Part shown: positions 35,108-45,116 of the stretch, in pieces
How the letters are laid out: each line of letters opens with the position of its first letter
Position numbering within the stretch: position 1 is the stretch's first letter
Origin: Opeltia flavorubescens
Taxonomy: Eukaryota; Ascomycota; Lecanoromycetes; Teloschistales; Teloschistaceae
Length of the DNA stretch: 64,000 nt
Assembly (NCBI GenBank): GCA_000442125.1
Contig: KE546982.1
Coordinates: forward strand, 519,889-583,888
Reading direction: 5' to 3'
Position numbers and translations under genes: made by a program
The notes under the pieces: generated by a model
Database searches by the model: none
Told to the model about the DNA's origin: nothing
Seen by the model: the letters and a program-made list of their open reading frames with translations, nothing else

Positions 35108-35999
35108 TATGGCGCTTCTAGCATAGTGCGTCTGTTCGGGAAATGATGCCATCAACCTAGAAGGCTTTCGAGCATCAGAAAACCTCGGAGTCGTGTTAAT
35201 TAACATTCTGGCAACAATATTTCCTGGCGAGTCACTTCATGAGCCAGGGACGAGGAACATTCTAGAAATCTTCTGTCTCGGACTTCACTGATCGTCGATG
35301 AGATACATAAGGCTCGAGCCAGTAATACAATTGACAAACTCAAATCCACTTTAGCAAGCGTCCCATCCCTCCCCTCCAATCTTGACTGTACCCCTCCCCC
35401 TAGAAAGCTCTGGCTCTCCCAGCTACTGCTGTCGTTTCAATTCACATCTTGACCGGAGCCGCCGACGCCCTCGGCTTCTAGTACAACACCTCCTGGGCCC
35501 TATTTCCAAAGAGCGAGGAACAAATTCCATGTTGATTACGATATTTAGCTTGTCAAGGAAATGCTAGATATCAGAGATTACTAGGATGCATAAGGCTAGA
35601 TGAATTTGGGGTAGCCGAGGCATCGGGCCAAAAATACTACCTGCTGATCTAATCATTGGCGTTCGCACATTCAATACGCGAAAGTAGCCGAAGTAGACCT
35701 GATCAAACATCCAGCCTCAATCACCAAATAACGCAAGACTTCACGATACAGCTGCCGACCAAACAATGCGATAAATTGACTTGGACCAGAAGTTATCAAG
35801 AACGACGGCCCTTAGTTTCGCCAGCTTTGTCCCAGCCACAGTCCCAGCAGATTTTTCTCCACAATATCTTGAGCTACCTGGCAATTAATAATCCAGCTAC
35901 GAATCTGTCGTTCCCATAGACCCCTCAGAATTCACCCAAGTTCTCAGTCTCTCGCAACTGTGTCACCTACTGCCCAGGGTGTGGAAGCAGACAGCAACC
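35108..35999. other. Possible 5' exons of the next gene; otherwise intergenic
   Basis: The frame of the gene at 36000 stays open leftward to about 35896 with protein-like content. An acceptor (AATCCAG) sits at that edge, so a 5' exon may extend it. A further plus frame (35656-35919) is only TTG-led. Confidence 0.4.
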
Positions 36000-36980
36000 A
36001 TGTTCCTTTGTCGGAATGTCATGATCACATTAGCAACCTTGATCTTGGCCTGGTTAATATACAACCTCATCGGTCCTGCAGGCTTTCGAGGTCCACCCAC
36101 CGTGTCCAGCCCAATCTGGTGTCAGATGCTGGCATCTTTAAATGTTCCTCAGACGCTGCCTTACCTTCATCAGCCCGCATTTCGGGCTCACCGGGTTGTC
36201 CTTGAGGAGATTGGTCGCCCAGCGATGCTCACGAACCTTTCCGATGCTCATGCAGCGGTTATGTTGAGTATCAATACCACGAGCCAACATATGGTGGATT
36301 TTGTCAAAAATGTACCGCGAAAAACTATGTCTCGAGGACGGTACAAGGAAACGGACTTTGAGGAGGATATCAATTTATTACGAAGGGATATCCAGGACAC
36401 AAAAACTAAAGTTCATCGCAGTATCGATCAACACGAAGCGATACGAGATCCATATCAATTTCATCGTTTGCTTGCAGAGCGAGACCTCGAATCTGGCCAG
36501 CTGAACCAATTGTATGAGTTTCTAGTCTATGTGAATCCCAGGTCATTACGTTACAACCCCTGGATCGATCATCATCCTAGAATCCTAGCTCCATTTGAGG
36601 TTAAGATGTTAAAGCTTCGAGAAGCGCAACAAGCTGTGGACGCATGGAGATCAGAGCTATCTCAACTAGAGCGAATCGAGCAAATGGGAGAAGCAGTACT
36701 TGAGAGGTTAGATTGCCTTGCGACGCCACTTCCACTGCCGAGAACGGACGCAGGCAATCCTCCTAGTCTGACTACTCTTACGACCATCGCTATCGAATTG
36801 TTGGAGAGATGGTGGCAACCGTACATATTGTTCAATAACAGAGAAGCTCAGGACAAGTCTTTTGAATGGTTACTGCAACGGTTTCGGCACTGCATTTTTG
36901 AGAATGAACCATTCAAAGTGAAATGGAACGAGAACATTGAGTCCATAGCGGCAGAGAGGAAACGACCACTTTCTCATTAA
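36000..36980 (+). CDS. Membrane-anchored helical protein with aromatic C-terminal module
   Basis: Unrecognised; 326 aa from ATG 36000, possibly longer at the N-terminus. TM helix at about residues 5-25. A long helical, charged domain follows (RRDIQDTKTKVHRSIDQHE; RDLESGQLNQLYEFL). QLERIEQMGEAVLERLD at about 222-238 closely matches RLERIEKLGQALDDEFR in the gene at 62539-63498. After about 45 residues comes ERWWQPY (about 269) then SFEWLL (about 287), equivalent to WFW and FNAWWDDL there and to WYW and FEAWW in the gene at 1-1359. I infer one paralogous family spread over 63 kb. Topology is probably type II or type III, with most of the protein on one side. Confidence 0.75.
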   Translation: MFLCRNVMITLATLILAWLIYNLIGPAGFRGPPTVSSPIWCQMLASLNVPQTLPYLHQPAFRAHRVVLEEIGRPAMLTNLSDAHAAVMLSINTTSQHMVDFVKNVPRKTMSRGRYKETDFEEDINLLRRDIQDTKTKVHRSIDQHEAIRDPYQFHRLLAERDLESGQLNQLYEFLVYVNPRSLRYNPWIDHHPRILAPFEVKMLKLREAQQAVDAWRSELSQLERIEQMGEAVLERLDCLATPLPLPRTDAGNPPSLTTLTTIAIELLERWWQPYILFNNREAQDKSFEWLLQRFRHCIFENEPFKVKWNENIESIAAERKRPLSH

Positions 36981-37557
36981 GTCACGAAAAGGTGCCAGCA
37001 CTCGCACTGTTCGCCTCTGAATCGCTATTAGGGGACGGGCGTGGCAAATATAGTCCTTACCAAGCAGCACATTTCTACCGAACGATAATTTGACTCGGTT
37101 AGAGATTGTGATGGTGGGGAATGATTCAGCAGGACGGCCTTTTTTTGGAATCGTACGGATAGAGATGAGACGGCTTTGGCGATGTGATATCACAATGGTC
37201 CCTTCGTCTATCTACCATGGCTTGTGGCAAGCGAGGATGAGCCATTCTTGGTACCCCAGTCGTTTTAATTCTCCATTCCTAGACTTGTTAGATAGCTGTT
37301 CCGAGGTGGGTAGCAGCAGCTTGATAGTTCAGAGACTTGAGGTTCACAAAATAGAATAATCAACTCTAATGGTATTGCTGCCGCTCCATCAAGGCCTTAT
37401 CTCGAAGTAAAGCTTGCGCAATTTCCCTCCCTCGTAGATCGTCCATTATAGATACGGTATCTGAGTGATATGTAAAAGACGTCTTGGTGAAGCAATGAAG
37501 ACTACTTTCCAGGGAATGACCCTAGTCAAGTAGTTCCGTGCTACCAAGGATTCTAAT
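36981..37557. other. No supported gene
   Basis: Both strands have moderately long frames (minus 36870-37193 GTG-led; plus 37090-37359 TTG-led), neither with an ATG start nor a splice partner. Confidence 0.4.
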
Positions 37558-37920
37558 CTAGAGATCTAACGAGTAGTCAAAACGATTGAGTACCTCGAGG
37601 AGCAAAGCTATCTGCCTTAATGCTGTCCTGACACAGAGAATACCAGAAGCTGCGACAATATTTCCGTCTAAGCGAGGTACCGACGACTTCACGTATGGGA
37701 AATGTAGACCTGATAAGATAAATAGAGCATTTTCTCCCGGAAGACCTTGCAGAATTACATATCCACTACCTACCTGCATTGTTCGGTAGCCCTTGATATC
37801 TAAAAGTCGCTGAACATTGGTAAGCGAGATACTGTCTGTACCGTTATCGATGAAACTGACTTCAACATTGCCTTTAAGCAATTTGCCAGCTCGCTGCTCT
37901 GGTCGCCACTCCATCAACAT
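37558..37920 (-). CDS. Small globular protein, unknown
   Basis: Unrecognised, 120 aa from ATG 37920. Mixed alpha/beta-like composition (VEVSFIDNGTDSISLTNVQ; YVILQGLPGENALFILSG; ILCVRTALRQIALLLEVL). No TM, signal peptide or motif. A CAG/GTAGGT donor-like site inside does not find an acceptor in phase, so I left it unspliced. It starts only 54 bp from ATG 37975 on the other strand. Confidence 0.42.
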   Translation of the reverse strand: MLMEWRPEQRAGKLLKGNVEVSFIDNGTDSISLTNVQRLLDIKGYRTMQVGSGYVILQGLPGENALFILSGLHFPYVKSSVPRLDGNIVAASGILCVRTALRQIALLLEVLNRFDYSLDL

Positions 37921-37974
37921 CTACCCGACCCTTTGGCTTTTTCCATCCCGCAGAACAAAATCATTCCTGGTAGA

Positions 37975-38769
37975 ATGAGAAGTACAGTCTATTATCGGTG
38001 GGGAACTTGCCTCCCAGTTCCATGGATCTTTATCATCACGTTCTTCGAGCTTTTTCCCGGAGCCGACAGTCCTGCAGCCATTCGGAAACGGAGATTATTC
38101 ATCTGGTTGGATGCGCACGTTGGAATCCGAAGACTTTTTGGAGACACCGCGGCCGATTGTTTGAGCTTGTTCTGGTACAAGGCGATAGCACCAATACCCT
38201 CATTTATTGCTGGATGTTTCAAAAGCCTCGGTCATCATATTGTCCAATTTACAAGCAATGTCCTCCATCGGATCTGGCAGATGCTCACCGACACCTCTGC
38301 TGCTCTGAAAAGCCTAGGGAGTACAATGATACAACGCACACACGTTTTCTTGGGTTCTTCCTTGCAGTCGCTAAGCTCATTGATAGCTTCTCACTTGTGG
38401 ATTATACTTGCATGCATTATCGGTTCAATAGGTCTTTGGGTGCTCTCCAAGCGAAAGAAGTGGAACCTAACGCGAAAGGCTCGAAAATACAGGACCTGGA
38501 TACTATGGAGTTTAAGCCTTGCGGTGATCCTGATCGGCATCTCGAAGTATACGTCCATCGGTCACGACGTCCTATCTTGGTTACGGCCGCAGGGTAAGGG
38601 CGTGCTGGACGGAACAGGTTGGTTGGTAGATCAAGCGCAGGAAGACAAGGGTTGGTGGGAATGGTTGCGAGGGAATGGTTCGACAACACCAGCTGTACGG
38701 CTCGAAGAGCGCATTCTCCACGACATTCCTCAAGGTACGGACTCGAAATCTCTGTCTGAATTGGAGTGA
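37975..38769 (+). CDS. Multi-pass membrane protein
   Basis: Unrecognised, 264 aa from ATG 37975 (the open frame extends upstream to a TTG; an acceptor CCGCAG lies 25 bp before the ATG, so a short 5' exon is possible). Hydrophobic helices at about residues 13-28, 140-158 and 174-190, with amphipathic, Ser/Leu-rich helices between (LKSLGSTMIQRTHVFLGSSLQ). A basic loop KRKKWNLTRKARK separates the last two. The C-terminal 70 residues are soluble with GWWEWLRG and an acidic end. No transporter or enzyme motif seen. Confidence 0.65.
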   Translation: MRSTVYYRWGTCLPVPWIFIITFFELFPGADSPAAIRKRRLFIWLDAHVGIRRLFGDTAADCLSLFWYKAIAPIPSFIAGCFKSLGHHIVQFTSNVLHRIWQMLTDTSAALKSLGSTMIQRTHVFLGSSLQSLSSLIASHLWIILACIIGSIGLWVLSKRKKWNLTRKARKYRTWILWSLSLAVILIGISKYTSIGHDVLSWLRPQGKGVLDGTGWLVDQAQEDKGWWEWLRGNGSTTPAVRLEERILHDIPQGTDSKSLSELE

Positions 38770-39378
38770 TCACGATACCTTCGCCATTCAGTTCTTTTAC
38801 TAATACATCAGGGGGGGCAGGTTTATAGATTTACTGATTTGGAATGACTTGCCATCCTTTCTGCTGCGGTGATATCTCCTACGCATTCATTCTACATATC
38901 AAATGAACCCTCTAGAGGGAGTGTTACTGGAATGAATGCAAGACGCAGGATTCTTTATTTCAAAGGGCAAACACAAAGAAAGAAAATCAAAGGGAAAAAT
39001 CACCCGCCAAGACTATTAGAGCTTGACAAACTGGACTTCTAAAGAGGATACAGAATGCATGCAGGGAATTCCAATATGCTCCAGGAGTGGGACAATGTAT
39101 GTCCCCAGCCGTTGATCTTTGACATTATGATACCGCCTTGTCAGCCCAGAAATCCTTCAACATCTCTCCCGGCTAATCCTCTTTGGTGTGTTGTAAGGCG
39201 ATGTCTTACACAGTGCCGCTTCTGGTATCGCAGTGGATTGTTCTAGATCAGCGCCGTATCAGTCTATGGTTTGCTATTGTAAAATATTGACGACGATAAA
39301 GAATTTGAAGATGTGAGTTTGACACATCTACTCATCGATTACATTCTCGTACCGGGAGGGTGACCTACAAGTCATCTT
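38770..39378. other. Intergenic
   Basis: One ATG-led 63-codon frame (39055-39246) without features; otherwise nothing seen. Confidence 0.5.
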
Positions 39379-40113
39379 TCAATCTAATGTGATCACGTCG
39401 TTGCCGTTGCTGTTACCGTCGATCATGTCATGATCATCGTTTGTTCGATCGTGAGAATTTTTGACAACATCATGGCCATCCTCACTGTCACCATGACGTT
39501 CATCCTTATCTTTATGGTCATCATCACCCTCTTGGACACCATCATCAACCGTGACATCGCCGCCCTCAGTGCCTCCAGTAGCGACCGCGGTATCATGATC
39601 GTCATCAATAATAATGACATCGGCACCTTGACGAGCCCGCGGGGGGTCTGCCCAGAGGAAACGCTCGTAGATTTGGCGCATCGCTTTTTTCTGATCTTTA
39701 CGGTACGTATCGTGGCGTATAGTGGGGATGAGATCACGGTTCTGAACGTCGTTAGTATGCTCGCCCTACGGTTGAGGAGAATTGGGCGGTGGAGCTCGCT
39801 TGCCTCTGGATCGCATATAAATCTGAGACTCTCGCGAAACATACGCGATCTCGCACTCTCGGGTTCTGCCATGATCTCGCAGAACGTATTTCTCGATATC
39901 GGATATGGTACCCAAGAAAACACTTTGGATTTGAATCCTCGACAAGAGACCAAGGCTGTAAAGAAGAAAAAGAAGGAATAGAAAAAGAAGAGAAAAGCAA
40001 AGGGAGTAGGAGGAGGTCGCTATCAGATAATCACGTCAATCACGCCAGATTTTGTTTGTGTAGAGTCAGCATCATAAAGGAAAGTCACAAAGAACCTGTT
40101 GTCCATAGTCCAT
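39379..40113 (-). CDS. Basic protein with Asp/His-rich acidic tail
   Basis: Unrecognised. Firm last exon 39379-39741: a basic helical part (RKDQKKAMRQIYERFLW) followed by about 80 residues dominated by Asp, His, Glu and Gly (EGDDDHKDKDERHGDSEDG). A 103-bp intron with GTATGT, ACTAAC and TTCAG (phase 0) leads back to exon 39845-39955 (37 codons, SLVEDSNPKCFLGYHIRYRE). A 140-bp intron with a long pyrimidine tract and TTTACAG leads to a six-codon first exon 40096-40113 (MDYGQQ), with a weak GTTCTT donor. Total 163 aa. Overlapping frames on both strands are also open, so the 5' half is tentative. The acidic tail recalls the poly-Asp tract of the gene at 2429. Confidence 0.45.
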
Positions 40114-40373
40114 ACAATCTTCACTAATCCTGTTAACTGTTTCCCACATTGCTTACTAAATAACAAATGCCACAAACGATGGAAGTATAATCCCGAGCTT
40201 ACGTCACGTCTAATTATCTAGATTACAACAAAGGGCTGTCAAAAAGTCTATGCAGGCGCCTCAGGTATTCAGTAGTATGCGAAGTTGGTTGAATATTGTA
40301 CTATTTTTGATCGGTGATTCAGAATTTTTCGACTGAACAAGCAATCATTTTCCAACAATCGCTATTCTCCGCA

Positions 40374-41384
40374 ATGCCAGCTCTAAAAGCTCCCACGATC
40401 AAGGAATCCTTGGAGGTCTGGAGCACTGTCGTGAAAACGTGGAGGGACGAAGAAAGACGCGCCGTCGACGAAATAGAACTCTATAAGCTCGCGGAAGCAT
40501 GCCCGTACCTGATACGACACCTTGTGGATAGGCTCAAAATCCAGGATCCGAGGGCTATCGAATTGACCAAGTGGTGTGCTTGGCTGAGTAACGAGATATA
40601 TTCGACGTATGAAGACCGTCCTAGCGGTTTGACCCCGTCCACGTTTGTCAAGAATTTCGCAAAGGCCAAGAGCTTCTCGTCCAATCATTCCGCATCGTCC
40701 ATCCTTGCGTGGGCGATCATGGCTTTGGTTTATGTATACGCCTGCAGAGAGATCTGGAAACAAACGACTCCTATTCGGACCGGGGTATGTCTTAACGAGA
40801 ATGGTGTTGAATTACGTCGGAGCTGAGTTTCGCCACAGATACGCCGCAAACTATCTCCGAGGCGAGATAAGAAGTTGGAGCTCAGGATGAGGCTTAGACA
40901 GCGCGTAGGTTTCAATGACAATATCAAATATATCCGCGTAGAGTCTTACGAGAAACAGGAAAGCGAAAACCGTGAAGATGGTCAAGAAGGTATCCCTATT
41001 CAGGAGAGAACCAAAGAGCAAGAGAGGGTGAACCAGGTGGTAGAGAGTCATGAGCTGGAGCGAGAAACGGAAGGCGAGGGGAGAAATCCGCAGACCACAG
41101 CCGAGAGTATCGACTCCGAGGACGATCACTCAACAGATAACGCAGAGTTAAACCGGGAAGGGTCAACGGAAGTGAACTCTGAGTCAGGAAGCGACCAACT
41201 CGGAAGAAAGCATGCTCCGGTCAGTTCCAAAGATGACGACGAAACCTCAGTGGTGAGAGACGAGAACCAAAGCTATGAGTCAATAACCTACGCCTCGAGC
41301 CGGTTGGTTTCGCAGTCCATTGGCGCAAATTTCGCCACAAAAGCGTTCAAAAGGCTTCTTCCACGACCGGTGACCCACAATTGA
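40374..41384 (+). CDS. Single-TM protein with helical N-domain and acidic disordered tail
   Basis: Unrecognised, 318 aa. Exon 1 40374-40784 and exon 2 40839-41384, with a 54-bp intron (GTATGT, GCTGAG, CCACAG; phase 0) that removes a stop. Residues 1-105 are helical and charged (WRDEERRAVDEIELYKLAE). A TM helix lies at about 108-125 (ILAWAIMALVYVYACREIW). After it come a strongly basic juxtamembrane stretch (IRRKLSPRRDKKLELRMRLR) and about 140 residues rich in Glu, Ser, Asp and Gln. By the positive-inside rule the tail is cytosolic. No motif recognised. Confidence 0.75.
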
Positions 41385-42336
41385 TCAATAGCCATCGATC
41401 TACCATGATGAAGGTTTCTCAAACCATACCCCTGCCTTCTTTCTTGAGTCAGTAAGGGCACCTCGGCCATGTCAATTTCGACTTCTTACCCGACCTCTTT
41501 CTCCCCGTGGAAACCCTGCCAAATAGACAAGAAACCGATATCCCTCTCTTTGGATCGCCAGTACGATCCTTCTTCACGCGCTATCTCGGGCCATAGGCTG
41601 CCCAACAATTCCCGGTTGAGCTCCGGACAAGTGATAGACGGAGGGGACTCTGCGATTCGGTACTTCCTAGCTCAGCAGAGAGAGAATGTGCTGTAGGCAT
41701 AAGCCATATCGCTTCGCAATCCGGTGGCCAATTATTCCAAAGTCGGATCATCAACAGCAATCGCTGCGTACTCGCCGAACACCAGATGGACAGCGCCAGC
41801 TCCAAAACGACAACAGAAGGCTTCTGTATCTAGCAGAGTAGACCGCTCAAAGCGAGCCGCATGTCACCTCTCTCCGTACAATAAACGATGACAGCACTGC
41901 CCGCAGAACGAGTCTAGCTTAGATGTTACTATTCAAGGAGATGTCCTCGAACCTCTCTCCACGCGCGCATGGTTTAACCTCCCTACGACCCCTCTCTCCT
42001 TGAATACAACTCGAATCGCGCCCTCGATACGAGTACCCAGCAACCTACGATTGCGCTGGCAGCTCGGGAATTGAACCCTTTGGATGTCCTGTCGAAGAAG
42101 AGCACTCCACATCGGCGCATTCAATTGTCGAATTGGTACATCCCCTAGCGTCTAATCGCCTCGCAGGATTCTTTAAGTCACAAACTCTCACGGACCATGC
42201 ATCCCTTCAGTCTCAGAAATCTTGGTGATAACGAACTAGTTCTGGTGTCACGAACGGTAGATCACCCGCCGGCTCTCCTCCGAAAACAGGCTTGTCGCCG
42301 AGAAACGTCCTTTTTTTCAACACCGAAATCACAAGC
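41385..42336. other. Mostly intergenic with weak frames
   Basis: An ATG frame 41469-41696 (75 aa) and an overlapping ATG frame to about 41840 could be pieces of a frameshifted ORF. The minus strand at 42059-42126 has a tRNA-like T-arm only, and I do not call it a tRNA. Confidence 0.4.
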
Positions 42337-43473
42337 ATGGCTCAACAACATGCCATTCAACCTTACGAAAGCATGTTTTCAATAATATCTTCTGCTCTAT
42401 CCACCCTTGGGCTCATGTCCTATTTAATACTCCTCCATTCAAGCCCATGGACTCAATTAATCTCCGTTGAGTCATTGTACGAAAAAGGTCCTTTGGTTTC
42501 CCCCATTCTGAGGACCACAGGGAGAAATTTGAGCAGCCACACCGGCATGGGTCCCTCCAATCTTCAAGGTGTAGATGGATGAAAGATCCACCATAAAGCT
42601 CAAGATCAGGTCTCGTGCTTAAGCTATCCAGATTAACCGAGCAAGTCGATCCTCCAGACACACCGTTTACAACCCTCACCGGTGTCTGCTTCGAAACACT
42701 TACCTTAGCCTAAGAAAAGGAATCATCAACGTGGGCTGTTGGAACCAAACCTTCGGCTTCATACGTCATCTTCCGCCAGCAATTCGACCCAGGAGCGCTC
42801 GACCATTACCTTGGTGCGATATCGAGAAAGGATTTCGAATAGGATAGATTTGGAGCTACTGTTGACTTCTAGCAGCCCAAGTATAGCCCAAAATGAACAC
42901 CCCAGTCTCGCTGGCCGCAATGAGGTCGCTACCCACCCCGAGTAACAACCGCAACATTCCCGAATGGAATACACGACCATCAGCGATGCCCATACAAGCT
43001 TTCTTTCATTCGCACGGCGTTCAAGGACGTCATTTCGATGTGACTGCAACCTCACGTCAGCGATCCAAACATCTACCATCTCCGATATCTTCGCAACATA
43101 TGATAGTCACATTCTCACCGCGGGATACGCAACGATTTCCTTGTCGAAGCACCCAAGCCGCGGCGAATACTTTGCATTCCTACGCCACCACAGCTTGGTC
43201 ATCCCCAGTGATATCTCTACTATCATCCCCTCATTCGACGTCTTCGGAAGACGGCACAACGGCTTTGAACGCAGCATTCGCCCTGTTCTATACACTCGCA
43301 TTTTCCGTCAAATCAGATCGCGATTCTCGTTGCCTTCTACTACGGGGCATCAATCGGAGTTGCAAATGCAAAGAAATGATACTTGGAATGCAGAGAGCCT
43401 TTACGACAAGCTTAGTGGAGCTTCCTCTGATACAAGCCTCGATTACGAAATCTCAAGGAAATGTAGTCATTGA
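42337..43473 (+). CDS. Single-TM protein with basic tail (tentative three-exon model)
   Basis: Unrecognised. ATG 42337 has good context and the first exon has a TM helix (FSIISSALSTLGLMSYLILL). All three parts lie in the same frame, separated only by stretches with stops: exon 42337-42570, a 138-bp intron to 42708 (GTAGAT, CCTTAG), exon 42709-42941 (PKKRNHQRG, then Ser/Arg-rich), a 57-bp intron to 42998 (GTAACA, ACAAG; weak) and exon 42999-43473. Total 313 aa. The last exon looks globular (SDIFATYDSHILTAGYATIS). Alternatively these are separate small ORFs, or the stop codons are real and the gene is decayed. A 199-codon frame from ATG 42893 overlaps it. Confidence 0.4.
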
Positions 43474-43558
43474 ATTCGTTGCATGTGCTTGAATTTGTAC
43501 CATCCTATCTATCACCCTTTTTGACAATTCTCAAGGTGGTTCACCTGCTGTACTTGCT

Positions 43559-43891
43559 TTATTCGTGGTCACTGCTTAGATGGCGCATTCCGAATGGCTC
43601 TTGGTAATTAGGGTTTTCTACCGCAATTAAGATTCTTTCATACCATCCATCATTACTACCCAATGTAGCTAGTGTAGCACACCCCCAGCTCTTGACCACA
43701 TCAAAGGAGAAAGATTCATTACCAGGCCGTCGTCTATCATTAAACGTCTTGTCTAGAAAGTCGAAAAGGCAGTCGGTTCGCCAAACATGAAGATCGAAGA
43801 TTATACCACGATTCTTGACGGAAAAATGGAATTCCTCCGTTGTAAACTGATGAGAAAACTGCTCAGACGTGATCTCGTATCGAGAAATCAT
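43559..43891 (-). CDS. Small globular protein, unknown
   Basis: Unrecognised, 110 aa from ATG 43891. Composition and periodicity look like a folded alpha/beta domain (FHFSVKNRGIIFDLHVW; CATLATLGSNDGWYERILI). No TM or signal peptide. The GSNDGW segment near the end resembles GNDEWL in the minus ORF at 23530-23781. Short introns were not needed to keep the frame. Could be a single-exon gene or the last exon of a longer one. Confidence 0.5.
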   Translation of the reverse strand: MISRYEITSEQFSHQFTTEEFHFSVKNRGIIFDLHVWRTDCLFDFLDKTFNDRRRPGNESFSFDVVKSWGCATLATLGSNDGWYERILIAVENPNYQEPFGMRHLSSDHE

Positions 43892-44090
43892 TGTCGGTTG
43901 CACGATTAATAGTCTAAACCTCTACCCTGAAAATCTGAACAGTATCAGGCAGACCACGAAAGCTCTCAATACACCATTCAATCATAGATTCGGCCCCTTG
44001 ATTCACAGATAGCGTCGCGAGTCGAAGGCTGAGAGAATCCGAAAAGTCAAGGCCTCGAGTGTCTGATTTGTAGCCTTGTATTTATGAATC

Positions 44091-45116
44091 CTAGCCCCAG
44101 AAAGAATTCACGGCGCGTTGAACAAGACCAGTGGTCCAATCAATGGAAGCTTCGAGGTGTGCTTTGAGCTCGGATATCTCTGTAAGCACTGACAAACAAA
44201 CCAGAACCGAACCCATTGGCAATATGCGTATAGGAAATAGTATCATGAGAATCACCAACACCGAGTGTAGCATGACCTGCTTCGGTAATATCCTGACCTC
44301 CAGCATTTTTCCCAGGACCACCAATATTTGCAACAGTGTGAGACACCTCTTGAAACTTCCTTCTACGTACCAGGCGAACCCTTTCGCGATAACAAGCATG
44401 AGTATGATAGCTAGCAAGATCGTATTGATCATTCCATGTAGCTTCAAACCCACCCGATGTAAAAGCGCGACGAAGCGTCTGTACATCATCCCGAAAAGCC
44501 AATCGTGTACCGATCTCACCAAGTCGTAAGTGGGCAACAGCGGAGATCGACCGGGGATTTTCTTCAGCGTCCGAATAAATGGATCGATAGCTAGGACGAT
44601 GGCAGGAACCTTTTCCAAGGGAACTTTGGCTTTCCGGGCAGTTCTTCGCTGCTTATCCTCCAGCGTCTCGACGATGGCTAGGGACGTTTCGGATTGAGAG
44701 AGACTTTCCTCAGGCGGTGCCCTCCAGAAGCGCCATTCGATACCAAGCACTTGCCTCCGGCCGGGAAGTGTCGCTTGCTGCGCTTGTCTTTGATGGTGCT
44801 CTTCGATATTCTCCTCGTAGAGGGTGCACAGGTATTGGTAACCTGCGCCAGCCGAGCTGACAAGAGATGCGGCCTTGGACCATACGGCGTGATATGAATG
44901 CTTTGCGTAGGATATAGTGACTAGATACCATCTCTTAGGACCGTGAGTTTCTTGCATTTGGTGAGCGTCAGATTTTGTATCGTTGGCTTGAGAATCTGGC
45001 AAATTGGCGGCCGTGATGACAGGAATCGAACTCTCTATTTGGGAGCGTTCTATTTCCGCTACCGTGATCATCAGGAAGAATACGATAAGGATCAGGGAGT
45101 AGAATAATTTTGCCAT
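44091..45116 (-). CDS. Multi-pass membrane protein with N-terminal signal/anchor
   Basis: Unrecognised, 341 aa, unspliced from ATG 45116. A hydrophobic N-terminus (FYSLILIVFFLMITVA, residues 5-20) could be a signal peptide or anchor. About 200 residues of mixed hydrophilic sequence follow. Three to four hydrophobic segments lie between residues 229 and 312 (NTILLAIILMLVIAKGFAWY; SVLVILMILFPIRIL). The end is amphipathic. No family motif seen. Alternative minus frames around 44140-44502 are shadows. Confidence 0.65.
   Translation of the reverse strand: MAKLFYSLILIVFFLMITVAEIERSQIESSIPVITAANLPDSQANDTKSDAHQMQETHGPKRWYLVTISYAKHSYHAVWSKAASLVSSAGAGYQYLCTLYEENIEEHHQRQAQQATLPGRRQVLGIEWRFWRAPPEESLSQSETSLAIVETLEDKQRRTARKAKVPLEKVPAIVLAIDPFIRTLKKIPGRSPLLPTYDLVRSVHDWLFGMMYRRFVALLHRVGLKLHGMINTILLAIILMLVIAKGFAWYVEGSFKRCLTLLQILVVLGKMLEVRILPKQVMLHSVLVILMILFPIRILPMGSVLVCLSVLTEISELKAHLEASIDWTTGLVQRAVNSFWG

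Noticed and set aside
39423-39953. 176-codon minus ORF opposite/overlapping the Asp/His-rich gene
   Set aside because: Its lower part is the shadow of the Asp/His repeat (runs of Met, Ile, Thr, Arg), and the spliced acidic frame has better junctions.
39430-39981. 183-codon plus ORF with hydrophobic segments
   Set aside because: It is the antisense shadow of the acidic repeat (ATC/GTC codons reading as Ile/Val), which mimics TM helices.
41933-42124. 63-codon minus ORF
   Set aside because: No support from composition or splicing; coincides with the rejected tRNA-like patch.
42059-42126. tRNA-like sequence on the minus strand (T-arm like GGTTCAATTCCC with partly pairing ends)
   Set aside because: Only about 68 nt, no D-arm, no clear anticodon arm and one acceptor mismatch.
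42893-43492. 199-codon ATG ORF
   Set aside because: Overlaps a frame that is continuous with upstream coding blocks; Ser/Pro/Thr-rich and less protein-like. Kept only as a note.
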